Source: Myxococcales bacterium
GTDB lineage: Bacteria; Myxococcota; Bradymonadia; UBA7976; UBA1532
Length of the DNA: 64,000 bases
Direction: 5' to 3'
Assembly: GCA_020633515.1 (NCBI GenBank)
Contig: JACKDM010000008.1
Coordinates: 59,956-123,955, forward strand
Shown: positions 51,105-61,315 of the stretch, one piece after another
Position numbering within the stretch: position 1 is the stretch's first letter
Layout of the letters: each line of letters starts with the position of its first letter
Notes under the pieces: model-generated
What the model was told of the DNA's origin: nothing
Databases searched by the model: none
The model's input: only the letters and a program-made list of their open reading frames with translations
Translations under genes and position numbers: made by a program

Positions 51105-51887
51105 ATGAGCACCGGCGGGCTCTGCTGCGCCGTGCATCCCGAGGCGCCCGCGGTCGCCGCCTGCGTCGAGTGCGGCCGGCTGGTCTGCGCGGTCTGCCGG
51201 GCGGTCGACGTCGACGGGCTCTCCCGCTGCGTCGAGTGCCGCGCCGCCCCATCGCCCCCCGATCGACCGCCGCAGCACGCGCTCACCGCGCCGCCCGAGC
51301 CGGCCGCCGACGCGAGCGAACACCTCGGCCCGACCCCGATCCCGTGGGAGCGCCCCGAGGGCGGCGACATCGCCGCGTTCTTCGCGACCGCGCGCGAGGC
51401 GCTGCTCGGCCCGACCCGCTACATGGGCCGCGTGCCCTGGCTGCGCGGCGAGCTGCGCACCCCGCTGCTCTTCGCGGTCATCGCCGGCGTGCTCGGCCAG
51501 CTCGCGCTCATCGTGCAGACCGCGTTCTTCGCGCCGCCCGCCGTCGCCGTCGGCCTCGCCGCGCTCCCGCCGGGGCTCGCGCTCGCGACCGCGCCGCTGT
51601 TGCCGCTCGTCGTCACCTTCGCGCTCTTCCTCAAGGCCGGCGCCGCCCACGCCATGCTGCGCGTCGCCGGCGCGCCGCCGCGCCCGTTCGAGGCGACGTT
51701 TCGGGTCTATGCCTACGCCGAGGTCGCCTCGCTCCTGCTCGTCGTGCCCTGGATCGGGCCGTACGCGGCGCGGTTCTACGTCGTCTTCCTGCTGCTGACG
51801 GGGCTGCGCTTCGCGCAGGCGGCCGGCTTCTCGGCGAGCCTGCTCGCGATGGCGCCGACCCTGCTGTTGATGTGGGTGCTGGTCTGA
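51105..51887 (+). CDS. YIP1-like membrane protein with N-terminal zinc finger
   Basis: A 260-residue protein. The N-terminus is a B-box-like zinc-binding module: CCAVHPEAPAVAACVEC, then CAVC and RCVEC. A Pro-rich linker leads to a YIP1-type domain with about five hydrophobic helices, the family landmark being RGELRTPLLFAVIAGVLGQL and FRVYAYAEVASLLLVVPWIG. Bacterial YIP1 proteins are inner-membrane proteins of unknown function. The ATG lies 43 bases after ffh. A closely similar zinc-finger/YIP1 arrangement is common in myxobacteria as far as I recall. Confidence 0.8.
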   Translation: MSTGGLCCAVHPEAPAVAACVECGRLVCAVCRAVDVDGLSRCVECRAAPSPPDRPPQHALTAPPEPAADASEHLGPTPIPWERPEGGDIAAFFATAREALLGPTRYMGRVPWLRGELRTPLLFAVIAGVLGQLALIVQTAFFAPPAVAVGLAALPPGLALATAPLLPLVVTFALFLKAGAAHAMLRVAGAPPRPFEATFRVYAYAEVASLLLVVPWIGPYAARFYVVFLLLTGLRFAQAAGFSASLLAMAPTLLLMWVLV

Positions 51888-51918
51888 TCGACACTGACCG
51901 CAGATGGAGGGGACAGCC

Positions 51919-52917
51919 ATGCGATCAGCCGTGATCGGCGGCGGGAGCTGGGGCACGGCGCTCGCCAAGGTGCTCTGCGACAAGGGCCCGGTGCGGCTGT
52001 GGGCGCGCTCGGCCGAGGTGGTCGACGGCATCAACCGCGAGCACCGCAACGTGCGCTACCAGAGCGACCTCACGCTCCCCGAGTGCCTCACGGCGACCGG
52101 GGAGCTCGAAGAGGCGCTCGACGGCGCCGAGCTCGTCTGCGTCGTCGTCCCGAGCCACGCGCTCCGCGACGTGATGAAGCGCGCCGCGCCGCACCTGGCG
52201 CCCGGCGTGCCCATCGTCAGCGCGAGCAAGGGCATCGAGAACGAGACCCTGCAGACGATGGAAGAGGTGCTCACCGACGTGCTGCCCCGCGCGCTGTGGG
52301 CCGATCTCGCGTTCCTCTCCGGGCCGAGCTTCGCGCGCGAGACCTTGCAGGAGCTCGCGACCGCGGTCACCGTCGCCGCCCGCTTCCACGGCGTCGCCGC
52401 GACCGTGCAGGCCGCGTTCTCGACGCCCTACTTCCGCTGCTACACCACCGAGGACGTCACCGGCGTCGAGCTCGGCGGCGCGCTCAAGAACGTCGTCGCC
52501 ATCGCCGCCGGGGCCGCCGCCGGGCTCGGGCTCGGCCACAACAGCCGCTCGGCGCTCCTCACCCGCGGCCTCGCCGAGATCACCCGCCTCGCCGTCGCCC
52601 GCGGCGCCAACCCGCTCACGTTGAGCGGCCTCGCCGGCATGGGCGACCTCGTGCTCACCTGCACCGGCGAGCTCAGCCGCAACCGCCACGTCGGCTTCGA
52701 ACTCGGCCGCGGCCGCACCCTCGACGAGATCCTCGGCGGCATGAACCAGGTCGCCGAGGGCGTGCGCACCGCCAAGAGCGCGTACCGGCTCGGGGTGCGC
52801 GAGGGCGTCGAGATGCCGATCACCGCCGCGGTCTACGCGGTGCTGTATCAGGGCAAGCCGCCCAAGCTCGCGGTCGCCGAGCTGATGGGGCGCGACCTCA
52901 AGCGGGAGCGCACCTGA
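51919..52917 (+). CDS. gpsA: Glycerol-3-phosphate dehydrogenase [NAD(P)+]
   Basis: A 332-residue GpsA that reduces dihydroxyacetone phosphate to sn-glycerol 3-phosphate for phospholipid synthesis. The dinucleotide motif is AVIGGGSWGTALAKVL. Other landmarks are VVVPSHALRDV, LSGPSFARE and the catalytic Lys in ELGGALKNVVAIAAG. The GMGDLVLTC and EGVRTAKSAY motifs are present. GGAGGGG lies just before the ATG (MRSAVIG). The stop overlaps the next ATG as TGATG. Confidence 0.96.
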   Translation: MRSAVIGGGSWGTALAKVLCDKGPVRLWARSAEVVDGINREHRNVRYQSDLTLPECLTATGELEEALDGAELVCVVVPSHALRDVMKRAAPHLAPGVPIVSASKGIENETLQTMEEVLTDVLPRALWADLAFLSGPSFARETLQELATAVTVAARFHGVAATVQAAFSTPYFRCYTTEDVTGVELGGALKNVVAIAAGAAAGLGLGHNSRSALLTRGLAEITRLAVARGANPLTLSGLAGMGDLVLTCTGELSRNRHVGFELGRGRTLDEILGGMNQVAEGVRTAKSAYRLGVREGVEMPITAAVYAVLYQGKPPKLAVAELMGRDLKRERT

Positions 52918-53540
52918 TGCGCCCGCTCGCCCTCGCGCTGCTCGCGCTGCTCGTGCTCGTCGGCGCGCGCCCCGCGGACGCTCAGCCGCGCCGGGCCCGC
53001 GTCGACGCGGTCGCGCCCCGCGCGGTCGACGTCTACGGCCCCGACGACCCGCTCGCCGCGCAGAAGGCCCGCGTCGACGAGCTGATGGGCGTCTTCCAGG
53101 TCCACCCGCCCCGCCGCCACCCCGCCGAGCGCACCCGCATGAAGGGCAAGGCGGTGCAGATCGAGGTCTGGCACCCGGTCGGCCGCAACACCGACGTCGA
53201 GCTCAAGACCCGCGCCGTCGAGTGGTTCGTCTTCGGCCGCACCCAGTACGCGCAGGGCGTGCGCGGCGTCTTCAGCGAGCTCCCCGACGTCGGCGACGTG
53301 CGCTTCGCCTTCGTCGAGGTCATCCGCCCCGACCAGAAGGGCCGCCGGCAGAGCAAGCAGGAGGACCAGGTCAAGCTCTACCTGCTGTTGCACCTCGACC
53401 GCCGCCGCTTCGAACAGCTCCCCATCGAGCAGCTCGAGGGCTGCGTCTCCCGCGGCGATTGCAGCGCCGAGTTCCGCAGCAGCTTCAAGGACGCCCGCTT
53501 CGACCGGCAGTACACCCGAAAGGCCCGCGAAGAAGAATGA
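52917..53540 (+). CDS. Secreted protein of unknown function
   Basis: A 207-residue protein with a signal peptide (MRPLALALLALLVLVGARPADA). After a short Pro/Arg-rich part, a compact basic domain of about 130 residues follows: KAVQIEVWHPVGRNTDVELK, VEWFVFGRTQYAQGVRGVF, DVRFAFVEVIRPDQKG and KLYLLLHLDRRRFEQLP, with a Cys pair (EGCVSRGDCSAEF). I do not recognise it. It overlaps gpsA by one base and prmC by four, so it is part of that operon. Confidence 0.78.
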   Translation: MRPLALALLALLVLVGARPADAQPRRARVDAVAPRAVDVYGPDDPLAAQKARVDELMGVFQVHPPRRHPAERTRMKGKAVQIEVWHPVGRNTDVELKTRAVEWFVFGRTQYAQGVRGVFSELPDVGDVRFAFVEVIRPDQKGRRQSKQEDQVKLYLLLHLDRRRFEQLPIEQLEGCVSRGDCSAEFRSSFKDARFDRQYTRKAREEE

Positions 53541-54397
53541 CCGCGCCCTGGACCATCGCGCGGGTCCTCGAGTGGACCATCGGGTTCTTCCGCGAGAAGG
53601 GCATCGAGCAGCCCCGCCTCGACGCCGAGCTCCTCATCGCCGACGCGCTCGGCGTCGACCGGATGCGGATCTACCTCGACCACCACAAGCCGCTGCACCC
53701 CGACGAGCTCACCGCCGTGCGCGAGCGGGTGCGCCGCCGCGGGCGCCACGAGCCGGTCGCCTACATCACCGGGCAGAAGGGCTTTTGGAGCCTCGACCTC
53801 GCCGTCGACGCGCGGGTGCTCGTGCCCCGCCCCGACACCGAGCGCCTCGTCGAGCGGGCGATCGAGCGCCTGAAGGGCCGCGATGCGCCCCGGATCGTCG
53901 ACGTCGGCTGCGGCAGCGGCGCGATCGCGCTCGCGCTCGCCCACGAGCGCCCCGACGCGACCGTGATCGGCGTCGACCGCTCGCCCGACGCGCTCGACGT
54001 CTCGCGGGCGAACGCCGCCGCGCTCGGCCTCGACCGCGTCGAGTGGCGCCGCGGCGACCTGCTCGCCGGCCTCGCCGGCCCCTTCGACCTCGTCGCCGCG
54101 AACCCGCCCTACATCCCGAGCGCCGACATCGACGCGCTCATGCCCGACGTCGCCCGCTACGAGCCCCGCGCCGCGCTCGACGGCGGCCCCGACGGGCTCG
54201 ACCTCGTGCGCCGCCTCATCCCCGAGGCCGCCGAGCGCCTCACCCCCGGCGGCGCGCTCCTCGTCGAGATCGGCCACGACCAGGGCCCGGCGGCCCGCGC
54301 GCTCGCCGAGGCTGACGGCCGCTTCGAAGCCGTGCAGATCGTCGTCGACTACGGCCGCAACGACCGGGTCCTCGAAGCCACCCGGAGCGCCCGGTGA
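53537..54397 (+). CDS. prmC: Peptide chain release factor N5-glutamine methyltransferase
   Basis: A 286-residue PrmC/HemK that methylates the Gln of the GGQ motif in release factors 1 and 2. The N-terminal helical bundle (LDAELLIADALGVDRM) is followed by RRRGRHEPVAYITGQKGFW, SAM motif I VDVGCGSGAIALALA and the catalytic NPPYIPSAD. The C-terminal GGPDGLDLVRRLIPEA and LLVEIGHDQG complete the family pattern. The ATG overlaps the previous stop (ATGA) and its own stop overlaps the next GTG. Confidence 0.95.
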   Translation: MTAPWTIARVLEWTIGFFREKGIEQPRLDAELLIADALGVDRMRIYLDHHKPLHPDELTAVRERVRRRGRHEPVAYITGQKGFWSLDLAVDARVLVPRPDTERLVERAIERLKGRDAPRIVDVGCGSGAIALALAHERPDATVIGVDRSPDALDVSRANAAALGLDRVEWRRGDLLAGLAGPFDLVAANPPYIPSADIDALMPDVARYEPRAALDGGPDGLDLVRRLIPEAAERLTPGGALLVEIGHDQGPAARALAEADGRFEAVQIVVDYGRNDRVLEATRSAR

Positions 54398-55032
54398 GCG
54401 CGCGGCGGAGCCTCGCCGCGCTCACGCTGCTCGCCGGCTGCTCGGCCAACGAGCTGCGCCACGTCGCCGACACCTGGCTGCCCGACCGCCCCGTCGAGGA
54501 GCAGATCGTCTTCCTGCGCGAGCTCGAGCGGGTCATGCCCTTCTACATCACCGGCGCGATCTTCGCCGGGCTCCTCCTGCTCGCGACCGTGCTCAACGGC
54601 TTCGAACACGCCAAGAGCCTCGGCCGCGACGACGCGATCCGCTACGGCGCCTGGCTCGGGCTCATCGGCTTCGTCGCGCTCTTCCTCGCGATGGCGTTCC
54701 CCGCCGCCTGGCTCCCGCCCGGCCACCCGCTGCTCGCGTTCGTCGCGAGCGCCGCCATCAGCGCGCTCGGCACCCTGCTCGCCGCCCGCGCGCCCCGCTC
54801 GGACGGCGGCCCCGACCGCGCCGTGCTGCGCGCCGGCTACCTCGCCGCCACGCTCGGGATCCCGCTCTTCGGGCTGCTGCTCAACCGCGACGTGCACCTC
54901 GTCGACACGACCGCGAGCCTCCTCATCGGGCAGGCGAGCGGGCTCTTGCTCGTCATCGTGCTCAGCGCCCCGCTCCGCGCCGGGCTCGTCGACTTCCTCC
55001 GCCGCCGCGACGAGGGCCGCCGGACCCGCTGA
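54394..55032 (+). CDS. Membrane protein of unknown function
   Basis: A 212-residue protein with a GTG start in a GTGA overlap with prmC. The first residues (VSARRSLAALTLLAGCSAN) resemble a lipoprotein signal. Four to five hydrophobic helices follow, including FYITGAIFAGLLLLATVLNG, YGAWLGLIGFVALFLAMAF and LLVIVLSAPLRAGLVDFL. No family recognised. Position at the end of the gpsA-prmC run suggests co-transcription rather than functional relation. Confidence 0.75.
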   Translation: MSARRSLAALTLLAGCSANELRHVADTWLPDRPVEEQIVFLRELERVMPFYITGAIFAGLLLLATVLNGFEHAKSLGRDDAIRYGAWLGLIGFVALFLAMAFPAAWLPPGHPLLAFVASAAISALGTLLAARAPRSDGGPDRAVLRAGYLAATLGIPLFGLLLNRDVHLVDTTASLLIGQASGLLLVIVLSAPLRAGLVDFLRRRDEGRRTR

Positions 55033-55096
55033 GCGGGTGTGCTCCCGCGATCGACGCCGGTTGCAGCGCTCTCCGGCCCTTCCCTAATGTGCGCTC

Positions 55097-57640
55097 GTGA
55101 AGCCGACTCACATCTGGTTCGCCCCGCTGCTCGCCGCCGCGCTCGTCGCCTGCCACGAAGACACCGAGCAGCCCGTCGACGCCGACGCCGCGCCGATCAC
55201 CGACGCGGGCGCCGACGGCGACGCGCTCCCCGACCGCGCCCCGGCCCCGCCCGACGTCTTCGTCGACGCCGCCGTCGACCCGCCCGGCTGCGTCGGCGAC
55301 GGCGACTGCGGCGAGCGCGCGTACTGCGGGCCCGACGGCGCCTGCGTGCCCGCCGTCGCCGAGCGCGTCTTCGACTGGCCGACGGACGGCCTCACCCGCG
55401 CGGCGGCCGCCGGCTTCGAGCTCGCGCCGCCCTACCTCGAACCCTGGGAAGACCGCGCCGGCCCCGACTGCCCCCACAACCGCCCCGGCCTCTTCGACGG
55501 CCGCCTCGACGACCCCGCGCCCGAAGACCCCTGCCAGGACCGCTTCACCGACGCCGACGACGACGGCCGCTTCGACGCCGTCTGGCTCGGCGGCCTCGGC
55601 GTCGACCGCCCCGCCACCGGCCTCGAACAGCGCCGCCCCCCCGCCGGCCGCGTCCTGCTCCTCACCCGCGACGCCGCGGTGCACCTCCTCGTCACCCTCG
55701 ACGTGCACGCCCTCGACCAGAGCCGCCACGACGCGCTCGTCGACCGCCTCGTCCGCCGCCTCGGCCTCCCCGACAGCAACATCGCGATCCACGCCACCGG
55801 CACCCGCACCGGCCCCGACGCCGTCGGCCTCTGCGGCCCCTCGCTCGCCATCGCCGCCGATCCCGCCGGCCGCGCGCTCGCCGCCGCGGGCTGGCTCGGC
55901 GTCATCGGCGACCTCCCGTATCGCAGCGGCGTCGACCCCGCGTGGTGGGACGCGCTCGCGCCCGCCATCGCCGCCGCCGCCCGCCACGCCGCCGCCGATC
56001 TGCGCCCCGTCGCGGTGCGCGCCGCCGCCGCGACGCTCCCGCTGCCCCGCGCGCTCACCGCCGCCGGCCCGCTCGTCGTGCCCGACGCCGACGCCGACGG
56101 GGTCGAGAACGACGCCGACGACCTCGCCGCGTGGCGCACCGAGCCGGGCCTGATCGCGCGCGACGAGCGCCTCCCCGCGACCGTCGACCCCACGCTGCGG
56201 ATCGTCGCGCTCGACGCGATCGACACCGGCGCGCCCCGCGTCGTCATCGCCGGCTGGAGCGCCGCGCCCGCCGCCGCCGCCGCGACGAACCGCCTCGACG
56301 CCGACCACCCCGGCGCCGCCCGCGCCGCGCTCGAGGCCGCCTACCCCGGCAGCGTCGCCGTCTGGCTCACCGCCGCCGCCGCCGACACCTTCCGCGCCGG
56401 CGGTCATGTGCCCGCGCTCGCCGCCGACGGCGCGATGATCGACGCCGACGGCGCCCCGGTCGAGGACCCCGCCGCCGCCGCGCCCGCCGCCGATCCCGCC
56501 GACGCGCTCGGCCGCCTCATCGCCGCCCGCCTCGTCGACGCGCTCGCCGACGCCGAGCTGCGCCCCGCCGCGCTCACCATCGAGCGCCGTTATGCCTGGG
56601 TCCCGCTCGAGAGCCCGCGCCTCGCCGCCGCCGCCCACCTCGGGCTCTTGCCCCACCTCCGCGACCGCCTCCGCGGCCGGGTGCAGAGCGCCGCCTGGGT
56701 CGACCCGCAGATGGTCCCCGCCTGCGGCGGCCTCGGCTGCCTGCGCTACCGCCTCGACCGGATCGAGCTCGCCCCCGGCGTCACCCTGCTCACCGTGCCC
56801 GGCGCGCTCGACCGCGCCTATGTCGACGGCCGCCCCGCCGCCCGGCTCACGATCGGCGACGGCCGCAACCTCACCGATCTCGACTTCGACGGCGTGCCCG
56901 ACGCCGACGACGAGCAGCTCCGCTTCGACGCGCAGAGCGGCGGCGCGCTCGTCACCGTCGCGCTGCCCGGCCCCGCCAACCCCCAGCGCTTCCCCGCGCT
57001 CGACGGCCTCGGCCGCACCGGCGCCTGGATCATCGGCCGCACCGGCGGCGGCCTCGGCTCGCTGCGCACCCCGGTCGAACAGCCCCCCGTCTTCGAAGGC
57101 CAGCTCGCCCCGCTCGACGCGCTCGCCGCCGTCGACCTCGCGCTCTGCGGCCTCTACCCGTGCGCCAGCGACCTCACCCTCGCCGCGCTCGCCGAGCGCC
57201 TCCGCGCCGCGCAGCCCGCCCGCCTCGCCGATCTGCCCGGCAGCCGCGAGCTCCGCCTCGTCGCCGCCGCGCCCCCCGCGCCCGACCCGCAGCCGTGGCA
57301 GATCACCACCCCCGACGGCGCGCTCCGCGCCCGCGGCGACTCGATGCAGCTCGGCCCTCGCGACCGCGCCTATGCCGCCGACGGGGAGCTCGTCGCCGCC
57401 GGCGTCGAACCGGGAGACCTGCTCGAACTGCCCGCGCTCGACCTCGCCGTCGAGATCGCCGAGGTCGTGCCCGTCATCGTGCGCCGCCACCCCAACGCCG
57501 GCGACGCCTGGCGCTCATCGGCGCCCGGCGGCGGTGACATCGTCTACAACACCGCCTGCGAGCTGCTCTACGTCGGGAGCTGCCCCGACCGCCGCCCGGT
57601 CCAGGACGACCCCAACAGCGCGCTGCCCCGCACGCCTTGA
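55097..57640 (+). CDS. Large lipoprotein, ceramidase-like fold with altered active site
   Basis: An 847-residue lipoprotein (GTG start; lipobox LAAALVAC) with an Asp/Pro-rich linker and a Cys-rich segment (CVGDGDCGERAYCGPDGAC). The region at about residues 190-300 resembles neutral/alkaline ceramidase N-terminal domains: LVTLDVHALDQSRHDALVDR, LPDSNIAIHATGTRTGPDAV and GLCGP. In active enzymes this is a HxHSGP motif; here the Zn-binding His appears lost. Later parts (VTLLTVPGALDRAYVDGRPA, LTIGDGRNLTDLDFDGVPD) fit the same fold. So it may be a non-catalytic binding protein or a diverged hydrolase. TTGCAG and TAATGT boxes just upstream hint at a near-leaderless transcript. Confidence 0.65.
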   Translation: MKPTHIWFAPLLAAALVACHEDTEQPVDADAAPITDAGADGDALPDRAPAPPDVFVDAAVDPPGCVGDGDCGERAYCGPDGACVPAVAERVFDWPTDGLTRAAAAGFELAPPYLEPWEDRAGPDCPHNRPGLFDGRLDDPAPEDPCQDRFTDADDDGRFDAVWLGGLGVDRPATGLEQRRPPAGRVLLLTRDAAVHLLVTLDVHALDQSRHDALVDRLVRRLGLPDSNIAIHATGTRTGPDAVGLCGPSLAIAADPAGRALAAAGWLGVIGDLPYRSGVDPAWWDALAPAIAAAARHAAADLRPVAVRAAAATLPLPRALTAAGPLVVPDADADGVENDADDLAAWRTEPGLIARDERLPATVDPTLRIVALDAIDTGAPRVVIAGWSAAPAAAAATNRLDADHPGAARAALEAAYPGSVAVWLTAAAADTFRAGGHVPALAADGAMIDADGAPVEDPAAAAPAADPADALGRLIAARLVDALADAELRPAALTIERRYAWVPLESPRLAAAAHLGLLPHLRDRLRGRVQSAAWVDPQMVPACGGLGCLRYRLDRIELAPGVTLLTVPGALDRAYVDGRPAARLTIGDGRNLTDLDFDGVPDADDEQLRFDAQSGGALVTVALPGPANPQRFPALDGLGRTGAWIIGRTGGGLGSLRTPVEQPPVFEGQLAPLDALAAVDLALCGLYPCASDLTLAALAERLRAAQPARLADLPGSRELRLVAAAPPAPDPQPWQITTPDGALRARGDSMQLGPRDRAYAADGELVAAGVEPGDLLELPALDLAVEIAEVVPVIVRRHPNAGDAWRSSAPGGGDIVYNTACELLYVGSCPDRRPVQDDPNSALPRTP

Positions 57641-57730
57641 GGTCTCGGGACCCGGCAGACAATCACTCGGAGGGGGCCTCCTGCTCGGCCTGGTTGCCAG
57701 GGCGATCAAGGCCGCTTAGGAGGTCTGCCC

Positions 57731-59203
57731 ATGCCCCGCCGCCTCACCCGCTACGACCTCGCCGGCGTCCTCGCCGTCGCCGGCTTCGGCGCCGCGTACG
57801 CCGCGCTCGTCGTCACCCGCGCGCCCGACGAGGTCGCGCCCGCCGAGCGGTTGCTCGACCCGTCGAGCGAGATCCAGCTCGGCGAGGAGTGGATGGGGCT
57901 CTACTTCAAAGGCGACCGGGTCGGGCTCATCCACGTCCAGAAGTCGGCGCGCGACGGCGGCGGCTATCGCTATGCGATGGAGACCCGGCTGCGGCTCGTC
58001 GCGCTCGGGCAGGACGCGCCGCTCGACGTCCGGGTCGGGGCCGAGCTCGACCCGGGGCTCGTGCTCGAGCGCTTCGACTTCGCGCTCGACGCCGGCGCGG
58101 CCTCGATCGCGGGGCGGGGCACGGTCGACGGCACCACGGTCCGGCTCGCGATCGAGACCGGCGGCGAGACGGTCGACCGCACCCTCACCCTGCAACACCC
58201 GCCGGTGCTCCGGCAGAACCTCGGCCCGCTCCTCAGCCGTGGCGGCCTCGAACCGGGCCGGCGCGCGCGCTACCACGTCTTCGACCCGATGACCCAGACC
58301 GACCAGCCGGTCGACGTCGAGGTCATCGGCCCCGAGCCCGTCGTCGTCTTCGACCGCGAGGTCCAAGCCACCCGGATCCGCACCACCGCGGCCGGGCTCA
58401 CCCTCGACGGCTGGATCAACGACCGCGGCGAGATGCTGCGCCAGGAGCTCGGCCTCGGGCTCGTCGCGGTGCGCGAGACCCGCGAGCAGGCGCGCTTCGG
58501 GCTGTTGCCGGCGGGCCGCAAGGGCGCCGATCTCGTCGCGGCGACGATGGTGCAGGTCCCGGGGCTGCCGGGCGATCTCGCCGAGCGCGACGTGCTGCGG
58601 CTGCGGATCGGGGGCGTCGAGCTCGGCGGCTTCGAACTCACCGACCACCGGCAGCGGCTCGACGGCGACGTGCTCACCATCCGCCGCGAGACCCCCGGCG
58701 CCGGGCGCCCGCTCCCGGTCGCCGATCCGCCGCCGGGCTCGCTCGCGAGCGACGCGCTGATCCAGAGCGAGCACCCCAAGATCCGCCAGACCGCCGCCGC
58801 GGTCGCCGGCGAGGCGCGCGACACGCTCACCGCCGCCCGCGCGCTCGCCCGCTGGGTGCACGACCACCTCGAGCGCCGCGCCGTCGCCGGGGTCCCGAGC
58901 GCGCTCGACACCCTCCAGAGCCGCGTGGGCGACTGCAACGAGCACGCGACCCTCTTCGCCGCGCTCGCCCGCAGCCTCGGCGTGCCCACCCGCGTCGTCG
59001 TCGGGCTCGTGCACGTCGACGGCGCGTTCGGCTACCACGCCTGGAACGAGATCCTCACCGCCGACGGCTGGCTGAGCGTCGACGCGACCTGGGGACAGCT
59101 CCCCGCCGACGTCGGGCACGTCGCGTTTTTGCGCGGCGGCCTCTCCGAACAGGTGCGGCTCCTGCCGGTCATCGGACGGCTCGTTCTGTCAGCAGTCGAC
59201 TAG
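57731..59203 (+). CDS. Transglutaminase-like domain protein, membrane anchored
   Basis: A 490-residue protein. One N-terminal helix (DLAGVLAVAGFGAAYAALVV) anchors it, followed by a beta-rich domain of about 330 residues. The C-terminal transglutaminase-like domain has catalytic Cys in VGDCNEHATLFAALARSLG, His in FGYHAWNEIL and Asp in WLSVDATWGQ. Domain order and length resemble secreted transglutaminase-like proteins of the DUF3857/TGc type. The triad suggests cysteine peptidase or amidase activity; the substrate is unknown. An AGGAGGT ribosome site lies 7 bases before the ATG. Confidence 0.87.
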   Translation: MPRRLTRYDLAGVLAVAGFGAAYAALVVTRAPDEVAPAERLLDPSSEIQLGEEWMGLYFKGDRVGLIHVQKSARDGGGYRYAMETRLRLVALGQDAPLDVRVGAELDPGLVLERFDFALDAGAASIAGRGTVDGTTVRLAIETGGETVDRTLTLQHPPVLRQNLGPLLSRGGLEPGRRARYHVFDPMTQTDQPVDVEVIGPEPVVVFDREVQATRIRTTAAGLTLDGWINDRGEMLRQELGLGLVAVRETREQARFGLLPAGRKGADLVAATMVQVPGLPGDLAERDVLRLRIGGVELGGFELTDHRQRLDGDVLTIRRETPGAGRPLPVADPPPGSLASDALIQSEHPKIRQTAAAVAGEARDTLTAARALARWVHDHLERRAVAGVPSALDTLQSRVGDCNEHATLFAALARSLGVPTRVVVGLVHVDGAFGYHAWNEILTADGWLSVDATWGQLPADVGHVAFLRGGLSEQVRLLPVIGRLVLSAVD

Positions 59204-59287
59204 GGAGACGGGCATTCGTGGACGTTCGGCGTCGGGATGCGGTAGGCTCGCCCCCGAACCGGAGACCCCAGGGAGCCGAGACGACGC

Positions 59288-60793
<1,506 letters not shown>

Positions 60794-60794
60794 C

Positions 60795-61286
60795 GTGCTC
60801 GCCATCCGCTTCGCCGAGCCGCGCGACGCCGCGACCCTGCACCGCTTCATCTGCGAGCTCGCCGCCTACGAGAAGGAGCCCGACGCCGTCGAGGTCACCC
60901 CGGCGACACTCGCCGCCCAGCTCGCCGAGAAGCCGCCGCCCTTCGAGTGCCTGCTCGCCGAGGACGACGGCGCCCCGGTCGGCTTCGCGCTGTTCTGCCA
61001 CAACTACTCGACCTGGCGCGGCCGGCGCGGGATCTGGCTCGAAGACCTCTACGTGCCCGAGCACCTGCGCGGCCGCGGCGTCGGGCTCGCGCTCCTGCGC
61101 CGCCTCGGCCGGATCGCGGTCGAGCGCGGCTGCGGGCGCATGGAGTGGTCGGTGCTCGACTGGAACACGCCCGCGCACGGCTTCTACCGCGCGATCGGGG
61201 CGACGCCGCTCGACGAGTGGACGACGTGGCGGCTGACCGGCGACGGGCTCGCAGCGCTCGGCCGCGCCGGCGAAGACGAGGGCTGA
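60795..61286 (+). CDS. GNAT N-acetyltransferase, diamine/thialysine type
   Basis: A 163-residue GNAT fold enzyme. It resembles spermidine/thialysine N-acetyltransferases of the SSAT family: CELAAYEKEPDAVEVT, GFALFCHNYSTWRGRRGIWL then EDLYVPEHLRGRGVGLALLR (the RGRGVG motif binds acetyl-CoA). EWSVLDWNTPAHGFYRAIGA holds the conserved Trp/Tyr region. Likely substrates are polyamines or lysine analogues. It starts at a GTG two bases after the kinase stop, with no ribosome site, so it depends on coupling with the kinase gene. Confidence 0.88.
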   Translation: MLAIRFAEPRDAATLHRFICELAAYEKEPDAVEVTPATLAAQLAEKPPPFECLLAEDDGAPVGFALFCHNYSTWRGRRGIWLEDLYVPEHLRGRGVGLALLRRLGRIAVERGCGRMEWSVLDWNTPAHGFYRAIGATPLDEWTTWRLTGDGLAALGRAGEDEG

Positions 61287-61315
61287 TCGCGGCGCCCGGC
61301 CGCGATCGACACGGA

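Noticed and set aside
54962..57490. An 842-codon minus-strand frame rich in Gly/Ala/Val opposite the ceramidase-like gene
   Set aside because: Antisense shadow of the same codon bias; low-complexity product, no start signal, and a coherent lipoprotein on the other strand.
57669..57681. GGAGG-GGG-CCTCC hairpin before the transglutaminase-like gene as a terminator
   Set aside because: Only five pairs and no T-tract; common by chance at this base composition.
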